NCBI RefSeq assembly: GCF_014490035.1
Contig: NZ_CP061008.1
Location: 3,534,001-3,598,000 of the forward strand
DNA from: Achromobacter xylosoxidans
GTDB lineage: Bacteria > Pseudomonadota > Gammaproteobacteria > Burkholderiales > Burkholderiaceae_B
DNA: 64,000 bases
Direction of reading: 5' to 3'
Shown here: piece by piece, positions 1 to 8,254 of the stretch
How the letters are laid out: each line of letters opens with the position of its first letter
How positions within the stretch are numbered: position 1 is the stretch's first letter
The notes under the pieces: model-generated
The model's database searches: none
Seen by the model: only the letters and a program-made list of their open reading frames with translations
Told to the model about the DNA's origin: nothing
Made by a program: the position numbers and the translations under genes

Positions 1-65
1 GGGTGGCGGAAACCCTCAACGACGACCTCCGGAAGCCCACGCGTTCCAGGGCAAGTGATAGGGCG

Positions 66-524
66 TCAGCGTAAATCGTCTGCCTCATACAGGCGATGGA
101 TACGCTCACGCAGACCTTCCGACAAGACAACCTTTTCACCGGAGGCATTGCACAGCCAGACGCAGATTGCGTGGCTGGACGCAACCCGCCCCTGATGCCA
201 CACCGCGAACTCCATGCGGAAGCTGGAGTTCTTCAGCCAGACGAATTTTCCGGTGGTCAAGACCCGGGTCGCGATACCGATAGGCTTGTCATAGCCGACG
301 GCCAACTCCCGGATGACCGGGCCTGCGCCGTTCAGCGCGAAGGGCGGATAGTCCAGTTCAAGAAACATCGCATTGCGGACCTCTTCGAACCAGCCCAGGT
401 GTGCGCGGTGGTTTACGTGGCGAAACGCATCCAGTTCACTCCAGCGCACATCGAATTCCAGTCCAAATCGCCAACCGGTCTCGACGCCGTATGCGGCGAT
501 GGTGTCGTCAGTCAATTGAGGCAT
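66..524 (-). CDS. Acyl-CoA thioesterase, hotdog fold (4HBT/YbgC-like)
   Basis: A 152-residue protein of the size of single-domain 4HBT thioesterases. The segment around residues 27-41 contains SELDAFRHVNH, which matches the D-x-x-x-H-V-N region carrying the catalytic Asp of YbgC/FadM-type enzymes. Such enzymes hydrolyse acyl-CoA thioesters in the cytoplasm. The ATG at 524 is preceded by AGGA about ten bases upstream. It starts 34 bases after the MBL-fold gene on the same strand, so the two are probably co-transcribed. With the acyl-CoA synthetase, hydrolase and receptor genes nearby, a role in releasing or recycling a CoA-activated catabolite is inferred. The substrate cannot be told from sequence. 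Confidence 0.8.
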   Translation of the reverse strand: MPQLTDDTIAAYGVETGWRFGLEFDVRWSELDAFRHVNHRAHLGWFEEVRNAMFLELDYPPFALNGAGPVIRELAVGYDKPIGIATRVLTTGKFVWLKNSSFRMEFAVWHQGRVASSHAICVWLCNASGEKVVLSEGLRERIHRLYEADDLR

Positions 525-558
525 ATCGATTTTGTCCTGTCAGTGTCGCCTGTTGCAG

Positions 559-1821
559 TCATACCCATTCAAACCCGACCTTCTGGCCTGACGTCTGCCC
601 GATGGCTTGCCCGCGCAGGCTGTCGGCCGCACTGAGCAGCAAGCTGCGCGAAACGAAAGAGGGCAGCTCCTGCGCACGTTGCTCACACAGTTCCGCCTTC
701 AGGCGGCGGGCCTGCATGACGGCGGGCATATCTGAATCCGCCAGCGCCAGCAGGTCGACGACATGCAGGGCAAGCTGGGTTTCTCCTGCCTTCTGCAAGG
801 AGAGGGCATGCTGCAGCACTTGCTCCGGACGCTTCACGGCGCCCAGGACCGCGCCAGCTGCCGCCCGAACCGGGCTGGGATGCAGATCCGTGGGATTGCG
901 GTTCCACCAGCCGTTCTCGGAACGCCAGACATCGCGGATCACGAATTCCGCGCAGCCGTACGAAGGTTTCATGTAAGGGTTCCCGAAGAGTTCGGCGGGC
1001 AACTCTACGGCATGGATGATTTCTTCAACAGACAGGCCGGCATTCATGTGGCGCACGACCTCCTGCCTCAGGTATCGGAGGGCTCGCGCCGGAACGGAAA
1101 GCGCCTCGGCGATTTCCTCCTTCGCCGTCAAGGGCTTGCCGAACTCGGGGATCAATACCTCCGGATCCAGCTCGAGAAATCGCTCCAGCGTATCGGCCCA
1201 CACGCAGGGATCGCGCAAGATGCGGTAAGGCGAGCCGCTATTGGGGCAGGTCTTGATGAATGCGTTCGAACCATAAAGCACCTTGGATTCCGGAATCCAG
1301 ACGGCAGTTCCATCGTCGGTTTCGCCCGGCGCGTGCAGCAATTGCACGCAACGCTCCGAGCCATGGACGAGCATTGTGTGTCGGTACGTCGTATCGGCCG
1401 GCGTGAACCAGTTCGAGGGCGGATCTTCCGGGTAGGCCGTGCGGAACTGACGGGTATTGGTATGGCTTTGCAGGCCGGCGGTTTCCCGATAGCGGCGGAA
1501 CCGGCGCGCGACATTTTCATGGGCAATGAGCTGAGGCGGCAAATGGCCATCTTCCCGGGCCGCCTGTCGCCAGGCGTCGACGCCGTTGTTGTAGCCCATG
1601 TGGCCGTGGCTGTAGACGATGAAGGCGACAGGCTTTCCGAGGCCCAGGCGGATCTCTTGAATCATGCGCCGGGTGATGTCGCCGCCCGGTCCGCTATCCA
1701 CCAGTAGCAGGCCGCTGCCCAGATCGACGACCAGGGAATTTCCCTGTCCGCCCAGCGTATATACATGGGGGGCATGTTGGATAAGTCCGTGGCTGCGCAT
1801 CAAAACGTCGGCACGTGTCAT
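559..1821 (-). CDS. MBL-fold protein related to alkyl sulfatases, atypical metal site (paralogue A)
   Basis: About 420 residues. The ATG at 1821 is chosen over one ten codons upstream because AAAGGAG lies directly before it. The N-terminal half has the metallo-beta-lactamase layout (GGQGNSLVVD, LLVDSGPGG, then SHGHMGYN at residues 71-78). The C-terminal part carries a segment like the alkyl-sulfatase dimerisation domain (EFVIRDVWRSENGWW followed by NPT-LHP). In sulfatases the metal motif is HxHxDH. Here the two His remain (H72, H74) but Asp and the following His are Gly76 and Tyr77, and the AEN and HHW ligand regions read GSN and PEFG. The SCP2-like C-terminal domain of long alkyl sulfatases is absent. 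It is an MBL/sulfatase relative of unknown reaction, and a hydrolase with altered metal binding is possible. It is transcribed divergently from the Bug receptor gene. Confidence 0.75.
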   Translation of the reverse strand: MTRADVLMRSHGLIQHAPHVYTLGGQGNSLVVDLGSGLLLVDSGPGGDITRRMIQEIRLGLGKPVAFIVYSHGHMGYNNGVDAWRQAAREDGHLPPQLIAHENVARRFRRYRETAGLQSHTNTRQFRTAYPEDPPSNWFTPADTTYRHTMLVHGSERCVQLLHAPGETDDGTAVWIPESKVLYGSNAFIKTCPNSGSPYRILRDPCVWADTLERFLELDPEVLIPEFGKPLTAKEEIAEALSVPARALRYLRQEVVRHMNAGLSVEEIIHAVELPAELFGNPYMKPSYGCAEFVIRDVWRSENGWWNRNPTDLHPSPVRAAAGAVLGAVKRPEQVLQHALSLQKAGETQLALHVVDLLALADSDMPAVMQARRLKAELCEQRAQELPSFVSRSLLLSAADSLRGQAIGQTSGQKVGFEWV

Positions 1822-1868
1822 GGTTGTTGTCTCCTTTGGGACGGGCGTCATTGGTCATGTATCCGGGC

Positions 1869-1955
1869 AAATTCTAGGTGTGGTGTTGCCGTCGGGGATC
1901 AACGTTTCATTCTTTGGAACAATGTGTTCGGCAGGCGCCGAAGTCCCTAGAATTT
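1869..1955. promoter_or_regulatory. Divergent intergenic region with a 10-bp inverted repeat
   Basis: AAATTCTAGG at 1869-1878 is repeated as its exact reverse complement CCTAGAATTT at 1946-1955, one copy facing each of the divergent genes (starts at 1821 and 2027). Each copy contains TAGAAT, a 5/6 match to a sigma-70 -10 hexamer, on the strand of its own gene. No convincing -35 hexamer was found at 17 bases. They are either paired -10 elements or operator half-sites for an unlinked regulator. Confidence 0.45.
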
Positions 1956-2026
1956 TCTCCACGCACGGACACCCTGGCATGGCCGCCGGGGAGGCTGCGA
2001 CATAAGCAAAATCCACGGAGACAAGC

Positions 2027-2998
2027 ATGTTCAACTTTGCAAAGCCCTTGGCCAAGCTGGGCTTGATGGCAATGTATTGCCTGCCGGCTTGGGCCCAAGC
2101 CACCTTTCCGACACACGCCGTGGTGGCGGTTTCGCCCTTCGCCGCCGGCGGACCGAACGACACCTCACTGCGCCTCATCCTCCAGGGGATGGCTGCCAAG
2201 TTCGGCGGCGACTACGTGGTCGAAAACAAGCCCGGGGCAACTACGCGAATCGCCAATCAGTACGTGGCCCGGGCCAAACCTGACGGACACACCTGGCTCT
2301 ATGCGGCAGCGCCCATCGCGAATTTCGCGGCTGCCAATGTCAAGACGTCCTACGACCTACGCAAGGACTTCGCGTTCATCGGCCCGGTTGTCGTCACGCC
2401 GCTGTTTCTGGTGGTCAAGGCGGACAGCCCCTACCGTAGCGTCGCAGACTTTGTAAACGCCGCCCGCAGCCGCCCGGACGGCGTGACGTTCGCAAACTCC
2501 GGCTATGGGGCCTCTCCGCACCTGACCGCGGAGTTGTTCTCGATGAAGGCGGGATTCAAGCTGCTGCCGATCCAGATGAAGGGCGATGCCGCCTCCTACA
2601 TCGAACTTCTGGCAGGGCGCGTGGATGCGACATTGACCTCGCTGACCGGCGCCTTGCCATTTATCCGGGAGGGCCGCCTGCGTGTGCTGGCCGTCGCCTC
2701 ACCCGAGCGTTCCAGGATCTATCCAGACGCCCCCACGTTCAAGGAAGCCGGATATCCCGACGTCGTCGGCTTCGGCTGGTTCGGCCTGCTTGCACCGAAG
2801 GAGACGCCATCCGATGTTGTGCAACTGGTCAATCATCGAATCAATGAGTTGGCTTCCGATGCAGCCTTTACGGAACGTCTTCTATCCACCGGCGTGGAAA
2901 TTGCGCCCCAGACGCCTGAGCAATTCAAGCAATTCGTGAACGAGGAGGTCCGCAAGTGGGGCGAGGTCATGAAAGAAAACAATATCAAGCTGGATTGA
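2027..2998 (+). CDS. Tripartite tricarboxylate transporter substrate-binding protein (Bug/TctC family)
   Basis: A 323-residue periplasmic solute receptor. It has a signal peptide (hydrophobic stretch, AWAQA before TFPTH), then the Bug features: VVAVSPFAAGGPNDTSLR near the mature N-terminus, VVENKPGATT, ARAKPDGHTWL, DLRKDFAFIGPV and APTFKEAGYPDV. GGAG precedes the ATG by eight bases. Bug receptors bind organic acids, amino acids or amides with high affinity. Only some work with TctA/TctB membrane partners, and none are encoded here, so it is an orphan receptor. It ends 11 bases before an MBL-fold gene in an apparent four-gene operon, suggesting that it captures the substrate of this pathway. 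Confidence 0.92.
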   Translation: MFNFAKPLAKLGLMAMYCLPAWAQATFPTHAVVAVSPFAAGGPNDTSLRLILQGMAAKFGGDYVVENKPGATTRIANQYVARAKPDGHTWLYAAAPIANFAAANVKTSYDLRKDFAFIGPVVVTPLFLVVKADSPYRSVADFVNAARSRPDGVTFANSGYGASPHLTAELFSMKAGFKLLPIQMKGDAASYIELLAGRVDATLTSLTGALPFIREGRLRVLAVASPERSRIYPDAPTFKEAGYPDVVGFGWFGLLAPKETPSDVVQLVNHRINELASDAAFTERLLSTGVEIAPQTPEQFKQFVNEEVRKWGEVMKENNIKLD

Positions 2999-3009
2999 GG
3001 AGGAACGAG

Positions 3010-4302
3010 ATGCAAGGTGCTGATGCAGTCAAGAAGGGGACGGCAGGGGTCGTGCTGTTCGACAACCCCGTCCGCAGGGACATCGTCAAGGGCATCCACA
3101 CGATCGGAGGGCAGGGGAATTCGCTTGCCATCGAGACAGGCCGCGGCGTCGTAGTGGTGGACGCCGGACCGGGAGGCAAGATCACGGCGGCGATGATCGC
3201 GAATCTGCGCGCCATCACTCAAGCGCCCGTCCATGCCATCGTCTACAGCCACGGGCACAACGGCTACAACTCGGGCGTTTCCGCTTGGCGCGAGCATGCG
3301 GAATCGCGCGGCGAAGCCGGACCGGTCTTGATTGGACACCGCGGCGTTGCGCGGCGCTATGGCCGATACGTGGAGACGGCTGGGCTACAGCAATGGTTGA
3401 ACGGCCGGCAGTTCCGCAGGGAATTCAAGCCTTACATGGCCGATGCGTTCCAGTCACCCGACGTTCAGTTCGAAGACTTTCTCTCGCTGGACTGCGGCGA
3501 CCGCAGCGTAGAGCTGATTCACGCTCCCTCAGAAACCGATGACAGCATTGCGGTATGGCTGCCCCAGGATCGATTCCTGTATGCGGGCCCCGCATTCATC
3601 CGTAGCATCCCGAACGCCGGAACGCCGCTGCGCACCTTCCGGGATCCGATGCGTTGGGCGGGAACCCTGGAGCGCCTTCAGGCGCTAGGCGCCGCCATCC
3701 TGATGCCGGAATTCGGTGATCCCGTGACGCGCCCCGAAGAGATACAGGCCGCGTTTTCGGTCACCGTCCGGGCATTGCGCTACCTGCGCGCGGAGGTAGT
3801 GGCGCGTATGAACCAGGGCATGGACGAGCGGGATATCCTGGCGGACATGTCCTATCCGGACGAGATCTTCGGCCACCCATTCCTGCGGCCGATCTACGGG
3901 TGTCCGGAATACATCGTGCGGGAGATCTGGCGTTCTGAAAACGGCTGGTGGGACCGCAATCCAACCACGCTGCATCCGGCGCGTCCGCAGGCGGTTGCCG
4001 CCGCCTTGCGCGCCGCATTGGGCGACGTCGATTCGGTGCTGGACCACGCGCGTACCTTGCAACGACAAGGAAAAACGCAGTTGGCCCTGCATGTGGTCGA
4101 TCTGGTGGCGTCAAGCCAGAACGACGATCCGCAAACCCTGTTGGCCCGCGAACTGAAGGCGGAACTGTGCGTAGAACGCGCTACGCAAATGCCCTCCATC
4201 GTATCGCGCAACATTCTGCTCAGCAGCGCCGAGGACGTGCTTGGTCTGCCCATCGGGGCGCGTCGCGCGGACGACCCCACCTTCGAATTTTCCTGGAACT
4301 AG
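3010..4302 (+). CDS. MBL-fold protein related to alkyl sulfatases, atypical metal site (paralogue B)
   Basis: About 430 residues and clearly paralogous to the protein at 559-1821 along its length. Shared elements include IGGQGNSL, VDAGPGG, HGHNGYN, APSETDD, PEFG-P, ALRYLR-EVV, YGCPEYIVREIWRSENGWW and LSSAED near the C-terminus. The ATG at 3010 follows GAGGAGG immediately after the Bug stop codon; an in-frame upstream start would overlap that gene. As in paralogue A, the HxHxDH signature reads H81-G-H83-N-G-Y, so two usual metal ligands are replaced. The conserved Glu of PEFG sits about where sulfatases have a His ligand. It is probably a dimeric cytoplasmic enzyme, since no signal peptide is seen. 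Retention of two copies in one cluster argues for function. The reaction is unknown. Confidence 0.75.
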   Translation: MQGADAVKKGTAGVVLFDNPVRRDIVKGIHTIGGQGNSLAIETGRGVVVVDAGPGGKITAAMIANLRAITQAPVHAIVYSHGHNGYNSGVSAWREHAESRGEAGPVLIGHRGVARRYGRYVETAGLQQWLNGRQFRREFKPYMADAFQSPDVQFEDFLSLDCGDRSVELIHAPSETDDSIAVWLPQDRFLYAGPAFIRSIPNAGTPLRTFRDPMRWAGTLERLQALGAAILMPEFGDPVTRPEEIQAAFSVTVRALRYLRAEVVARMNQGMDERDILADMSYPDEIFGHPFLRPIYGCPEYIVREIWRSENGWWDRNPTTLHPARPQAVAAALRAALGDVDSVLDHARTLQRQGKTQLALHVVDLVASSQNDDPQTLLARELKAELCVERATQMPSIVSRNILLSSAEDVLGLPIGARRADDPTFEFSWN

Positions 4303-4305
4303 GTG

Positions 4306-5226
4306 ATGGAAAAGATACTTGACCACCACGAAATCCGTCATGGGCGCGCGCTTGCCCATGGGGTATCCCTGCATTACGCGGAATGCGGCGACCCGGCGAA
4401 TCCGCTGATGCTGTTCATCCATGGCTTTCCCGAGGCGTGGTTCGCGTGGCGGGAGCAGATGCGTCATTTCAGCGACAAATATCATGTGGTTGCCGTCGAC
4501 ACCCGCGGCATCAACGAGTCCGACAAGCCCGGCCAGGTCGAAGACTACCGCATCAAGCCTCTGGTCAAAGACATCGTCGTCTTGATCGAGGCACTTGGCC
4601 ACGAGCGCTGCATCCTGGTCGGGCACGATTGGGGCGGCGCAATCGCCTGCGCGGTGGCGCTGGCTGCTCCCCAGCGGCTGCTTGGCCTTGTCCTCATCAA
4701 TGCGGTGCACCCAGTCTTGTTTGCACGCCAACTGCTGCGCAATCCCGCGCAGCAGGCGGCCAGCCAATACATGCTGGATTTTCGCAGCGAGCATTTCGCG
4801 CAAGCTGTTCAACAGGATGATTGCGCCTACTTGATAGCGATGCTCTCCGAGGATGGAGACAGGCCGGATTGGCTGAACGACGCGGCGTTGGAAGAGTATC
4901 GCGCGGCATGGTCGCGTCCAGGCGCGGTGGCTTCGGGCCTCAACTATTACAAGGCGACGGCGCTGTACCCCGGTAACGATGCTCAACTGGCAGAAGTCGG
5001 CGACAGCAACCTCGACGCGTTCATTTTGCGCATGCCTACGCTCGTGCTCTGGGGGATGCGAGACCGCTATCTGCTTGCCGGTTGCCTGGACGGATTGGAT
5101 CAATTCATACCGGATCTGCAGCTCCATACGCGCGACGATGCGTCGCACTGGATCGCGCACGAAAAGCCTGAGTGGATAAATACGATGATAGACACCTTTG
5201 CGCTTGGCGCCAGGGCAGGGGAGTGA
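4306..5226 (+). CDS. Alpha/beta hydrolase, epoxide hydrolase-like
   Basis: About 306 residues. The ATG at 4306 follows a GTG that could also start translation directly after the preceding stop codon. Seen are HGFPEAW (oxyanion-hole motif), GHDWGG with Asp as nucleophile (residue about 108), VLWGMRDRYL for the acidic residue, and SHWIAHEKPEW with the catalytic His near residue 284. An Asp nucleophile inside GHDWGG is typical of soluble epoxide hydrolases and haloacetate/haloalkane dehalogenases rather than esterases, which have Ser. Translational coupling with the MBL gene is suggested by abutting stop and start. It may hydrolyse an epoxide or halide-bearing intermediate. Epoxide hydrolase is favoured over dehalogenase because of HGFPEAW. 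Confidence 0.8.
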   Translation: MEKILDHHEIRHGRALAHGVSLHYAECGDPANPLMLFIHGFPEAWFAWREQMRHFSDKYHVVAVDTRGINESDKPGQVEDYRIKPLVKDIVVLIEALGHERCILVGHDWGGAIACAVALAAPQRLLGLVLINAVHPVLFARQLLRNPAQQAASQYMLDFRSEHFAQAVQQDDCAYLIAMLSEDGDRPDWLNDAALEEYRAAWSRPGAVASGLNYYKATALYPGNDAQLAEVGDSNLDAFILRMPTLVLWGMRDRYLLAGCLDGLDQFIPDLQLHTRDDASHWIAHEKPEWINTMIDTFALGARAGE

Positions 5227-5230
5227 TGAC

Positions 5231-7327
5231 GTGACCGATACGCAGTTGCTCACCCGGCTGTTTTACCCCCGAAGCGTCGCCATCGTGGGCGCGTCCTCGT
5301 CGCCGACCAAGATCGGCGCGGTACCCGTATCGTTGCTTGCGCAACATGGCTACGGCGGCAAGCTCTATCCCATCAACCCGGCCGCCGAGACGGTGCAGGG
5401 CATGCCTGCATTCGAATCTCTGACTGCCGTGAAGGCGCCGGTGGACCTGGCGATCGTTTCGGTGCCGGCGGCGCGGGTGTTGCCGGTCCTGCATGAGGCC
5501 CTGGAACTCGGCACAAAGAACTTCGTGCTGTTTTCATCAGGTTTCGCCGAAGCCGGAGAGGCAGGGCGGCTTCAGCAACAACAGTTGACCGAGCTGGCGC
5601 TTGGCCACGGGGCAAACATACTTGGGCCGAACTGCCTGGGCTTCATGAACATACGGGAGCGCGTTTTCGCGACATTCTGCACCGGGCCGGCCGGAGGATT
5701 GGTACAGCCGGGCAATGTAGCCATCGTGTCGCAAAGCGGGGCGTTCGCGGGCTACGCGTATACCTTGGCTCGCGAGCGCGGTCTGGGCCTGTCGCATTGG
5801 ATCACCACCGGCAACCAGTGCAGCATCGATGTCGCCGACTGCATCGCCTGGCTGGCCGGCGACCCGCAAACTCGCGTCATCATGGTCTATATGGAAGGTT
5901 GCACGGACGGCGAAAAGCTAAAGGATGCGCTGGCCAAGGCATACGCCGCCGGCAAGCCCGTCGTGGCCTGCAAAGTTGGACGGACGTCGTCAGGGGCCCA
6001 GGCGGCGGCGTCGCATACAGCGGCCATGGCGGGCGATGACGCCGTCTATTCCGCCTTGTTCAAGCAATATGGTGTGGCCCGCGCTTACACCGTCGAGGAA
6101 TTCTTCAATCTGGGCTACGCCTTTTCCGTGGCGGACGCATTGCCGTCGAACCGGGACATCGGATTGCTGACAATGTCGGGAGGCGTGGGCGCGCTGATGG
6201 CGGACGATGCGCAGATCGCAGGCTTGACCATGTCGCCGCTGCCCAAAGCAGCCAGGCAGTCGATCTTGCGCAGAGTGCCATTCGCCGGCGTGAACAATCC
6301 GGTGGACATCACCGGGCAAGCCACGTCTGAGATGGACCTTTTGTCGTATACGGCTCGGCTGATGCTGGACGAGGGGAGGTACGGCTCCCTGGTGGTCTTC
6401 GTGGGTGCTGTCGCCGCATCTCCGGCGCTTTGGCCGCATGTGCGCGAGTTCGTCTGCGATATCCGCAGTGCCTATCCTGACACGCCGCTTGTGCTCAGTT
6501 GTACGATCGCCCCGGCCAACAAGCAGGACCTGGAGTCCTTGGGGTGTCTCGTGTTTTCCGACCCTAGCACCGCCATCCACATGGTTCGCGCCTTGTGTTC
6601 CCGCCGCGACGGCAGACCGCCGCGCGGCCTGCCAGGCAGGACAGGTACCGGGACCGTCGCATTTCCGGAGCGTCTGGGCGAAGCGGCATCGTTCGCATTG
6701 CTCGAGGCCGCCGGCATACCAACGGTCTGCGCGACGGTATGCGCGAACCCACGCGAAGCGGTCGCTGCCGCGCGGCGGTCGGGCTATCCGGTCGTCATGA
6801 AAATCGCATCGGCGGACATCGCGCACAAGAGCGATGTAGGTGGCGTGCGCCTCGCCATCGCCGACGACGCGAGCGTCGAATCGGCATTCAGCGAGATCAT
6901 GGCCACCGTGGCCGCCAATGCGCCAACGGCGGCATTGGATGGCGTTCTGGTTGCACCGATGGTGAAAGGAGGGGTCGAATGCATTCTGGGCGCCCACATC
7001 GATCCGGTTTTCGGCCCGGTAGTGATGTTCGGCCTGGGAGGCGTGTTCGTGGAGGTCCTGAAGGACGTCAGCTTCCGCCTGGCGCCGATAGACGAGGACG
7101 AGGCTCGCAGCATGGTGGCCGAGATACGGGGCGCGCCATTGTTGGCCGGTGCGCGCGGAGCGGAACCTTCCGACATCCAGGCGCTTTGCCGCGCCATCGC
7201 CGCGCTATCGGAGTTTGCCGCCGCCAATCGGGAAGGCCTTTCATCCATCGACGTGAACCCGCTCGCAGTCCTTCCAGAGGGTAGCGGCTGCATCGCGCTT
7301 GACGCCGTCATCGTCCCGCGGACCTAG
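5231..7327 (+). CDS. NDP-forming acyl-CoA synthetase (acetate--CoA ligase family, fused alpha-beta)
   Basis: About 698 residues. The GTG at 5231 is preceded by AGGGGAG at good spacing and is preferred over an upstream TTG at 5198. The order is a CoA-binding Rossmann domain (PRSVAIVGASSSPTKIG, residues 10-30), succinyl-CoA-synthetase-like domains with the phosphohistidine region AAASHTAAMAGDD, and a C-terminal ATP-grasp domain (GYPVVMKIASADIAHKSDVGG). Such enzymes make an acyl-CoA from an acid, CoA and ATP with release of ADP. Relatives include pimeloyl-, feruloyl- and other aryl/acyl-CoA synthetases. It is the last gene of the operon, followed by a hairpin terminator, and probably activates the acid produced by the upstream hydrolases. 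Confidence 0.88.
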   Translation: MTDTQLLTRLFYPRSVAIVGASSSPTKIGAVPVSLLAQHGYGGKLYPINPAAETVQGMPAFESLTAVKAPVDLAIVSVPAARVLPVLHEALELGTKNFVLFSSGFAEAGEAGRLQQQQLTELALGHGANILGPNCLGFMNIRERVFATFCTGPAGGLVQPGNVAIVSQSGAFAGYAYTLARERGLGLSHWITTGNQCSIDVADCIAWLAGDPQTRVIMVYMEGCTDGEKLKDALAKAYAAGKPVVACKVGRTSSGAQAAASHTAAMAGDDAVYSALFKQYGVARAYTVEEFFNLGYAFSVADALPSNRDIGLLTMSGGVGALMADDAQIAGLTMSPLPKAARQSILRRVPFAGVNNPVDITGQATSEMDLLSYTARLMLDEGRYGSLVVFVGAVAASPALWPHVREFVCDIRSAYPDTPLVLSCTIAPANKQDLESLGCLVFSDPSTAIHMVRALCSRRDGRPPRGLPGRTGTGTVAFPERLGEAASFALLEAAGIPTVCATVCANPREAVAAARRSGYPVVMKIASADIAHKSDVGGVRLAIADDASVESAFSEIMATVAANAPTAALDGVLVAPMVKGGVECILGAHIDPVFGPVVMFGLGGVFVEVLKDVSFRLAPIDEDEARSMVAEIRGAPLLAGARGAEPSDIQALCRAIAALSEFAAANREGLSSIDVNPLAVLPEGSGCIALDAVIVPRT

Positions 7328-7352
7328 GGCCGTACTCATTAGCAACGACAAA

Positions 7353-7394
7353 CCGAGGGTGCGGGTCCAACGGGTCCGAAGCCCGCACCCTTGG
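7353..7394 (+). terminator. Rho-independent terminator after the acyl-CoA synthetase gene
   Basis: A 13-bp stem pairs CCGAGGGTGCGGG (7353-7365) with CCCGCACCCTTGG (7382-7394) with a single G-T wobble. The loop is 16 bases and a short T run follows. It lies 25 bases past the stop codon. Confidence 0.8.
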
Positions 7395-7521
7395 TTTACT
7401 TGATTCTGACTTGGCAATCCGCCCGACGCGACGAGGGCTGGGGGTTAGGACCGTTACTCTCCAGATTTGCTACTTTACATAATACACATTATGCGTATTG
7501 AGCCTTCGCGTAAACGATTGC

Positions 7522-7563
7522 TTGCCGCCCAGGATCCAAGCAACAATAATGGGAATCATTATT
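7522..7563 (+). promoter_or_regulatory. Sigma-70 promoter overlapped by a Fur box
   Basis: TTGCCG (7522-7527), a 17-base spacer and AATAAT (7545-7550) form a plausible promoter. The -10 hexamer is the left arm of the 19-bp palindrome AATAATGGGAATCATTATT (7545-7563), which is close to the Fur consensus. Fur-Fe2+ binding would block RNA polymerase directly, so the sigma, anti-sigma and receptor genes are expected to be induced by iron limitation. The position also shows that translation must begin downstream of it. Confidence 0.85.
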
Positions 7564-7620
7564 GAACATGCCCATGACCGCGCTGTCCTGACCAAAGCCC
7601 GTTTTTTCTCTCCAGCCCCG

Positions 7621-8250
7621 ATGTCCGCATCCTCCCCAATTCGTTCCATCCAACGGCCCGCAGCCACCACGACAGTACGCGGATTCGTCGACGAGTTGCT
7701 CTGCCATTACCGTGACCTGCAACGGCATCTCAACTACCAATTGCGGAACCCGGACGACGCCGCCGACATTGCCCAGGCAAGCTTCGAGCGCGTTTACGCC
7801 AACGGTCTGGACCAGGCACGAAAGAACGGCCCCGCGATCGAATCCTTGCGCGGCCTGCTGTTCCGCGTCGCGCACAATCTCTGCATCGATGAGGCGCGCC
7901 GCCGCAAGGTCGCGCAGAACTGGCAGGCCCTGCATGGACCGCTGGAAGCCGAAGCGATGGCGCCGTCCGCCGAGCAAGTCGTGTCGCAGCGCCAGATGGT
8001 CGAGCGCGTAGCCGCGGTGCTGGCGTCTCTGCCCGCGCGGCGGATGCAAGTCTTTCTGCTGTTCCGCGCCTACGGCTACAGCCGCGCCGAAATCTCGGCA
8101 AAGCTGGGTATCACGGAAGCGGCGGTTGCCAAGCATCTGGTGCGCGCGACCCTGGATTGTTCGCACGCGTTGCGCAACCTGTACCTGGAATCTGAAGTCC
8201 GCGGCGGCCGGGAACGCGGGAGCGCTCACGTCACGGGCGCGAGCGACTGA
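7621..8250 (+). CDS. ECF sigma factor, FecI-like
   Basis: About 209 residues. The ATG at 7621 (MSASSPIRS) is used because in-frame upstream starts fall in or before the Fur box and promoter. Region 2 spans about residues 25-95 (LRNPDDAADIAQASFERVY, FRVAHNLCIDEARRRK). Region 4 spans about 128-185 (LPARRMQVFLLFRAYGYSRAEIS, LGITEAAVAKHLVRA). These match FecI/PvdS-type iron-starvation ECF sigma factors, which direct RNA polymerase to the cognate receptor gene when the receptor senses its ligand. The downstream fecR-like and TonB-receptor genes complete a classical cell-surface signalling cassette. No strong ribosome binding site is visible, so the start is a best guess. Confidence 0.88.
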   Translation: MSASSPIRSIQRPAATTTVRGFVDELLCHYRDLQRHLNYQLRNPDDAADIAQASFERVYANGLDQARKNGPAIESLRGLLFRVAHNLCIDEARRRKVAQNWQALHGPLEAEAMAPSAEQVVSQRQMVERVAAVLASLPARRMQVFLLFRAYGYSRAEISAKLGITEAAVAKHLVRATLDCSHALRNLYLESEVRGGRERGSAHVTGASD

Positions 8251-8254
8251 CATC

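Noticed and set aside
3..74. Possible C-terminal tail of a plus-strand gene at the left edge
   Set aside because: A short open frame reaches a TAA at 72-74, but 23 residues give no family signal and another frame is equally open up to 58. It cannot be called.
7498..7620. N-terminal extension of the ECF sigma factor from an ATG at 7498
   Set aside because: This start lies upstream of the promoter and Fur box, so it would not be on the transcript.
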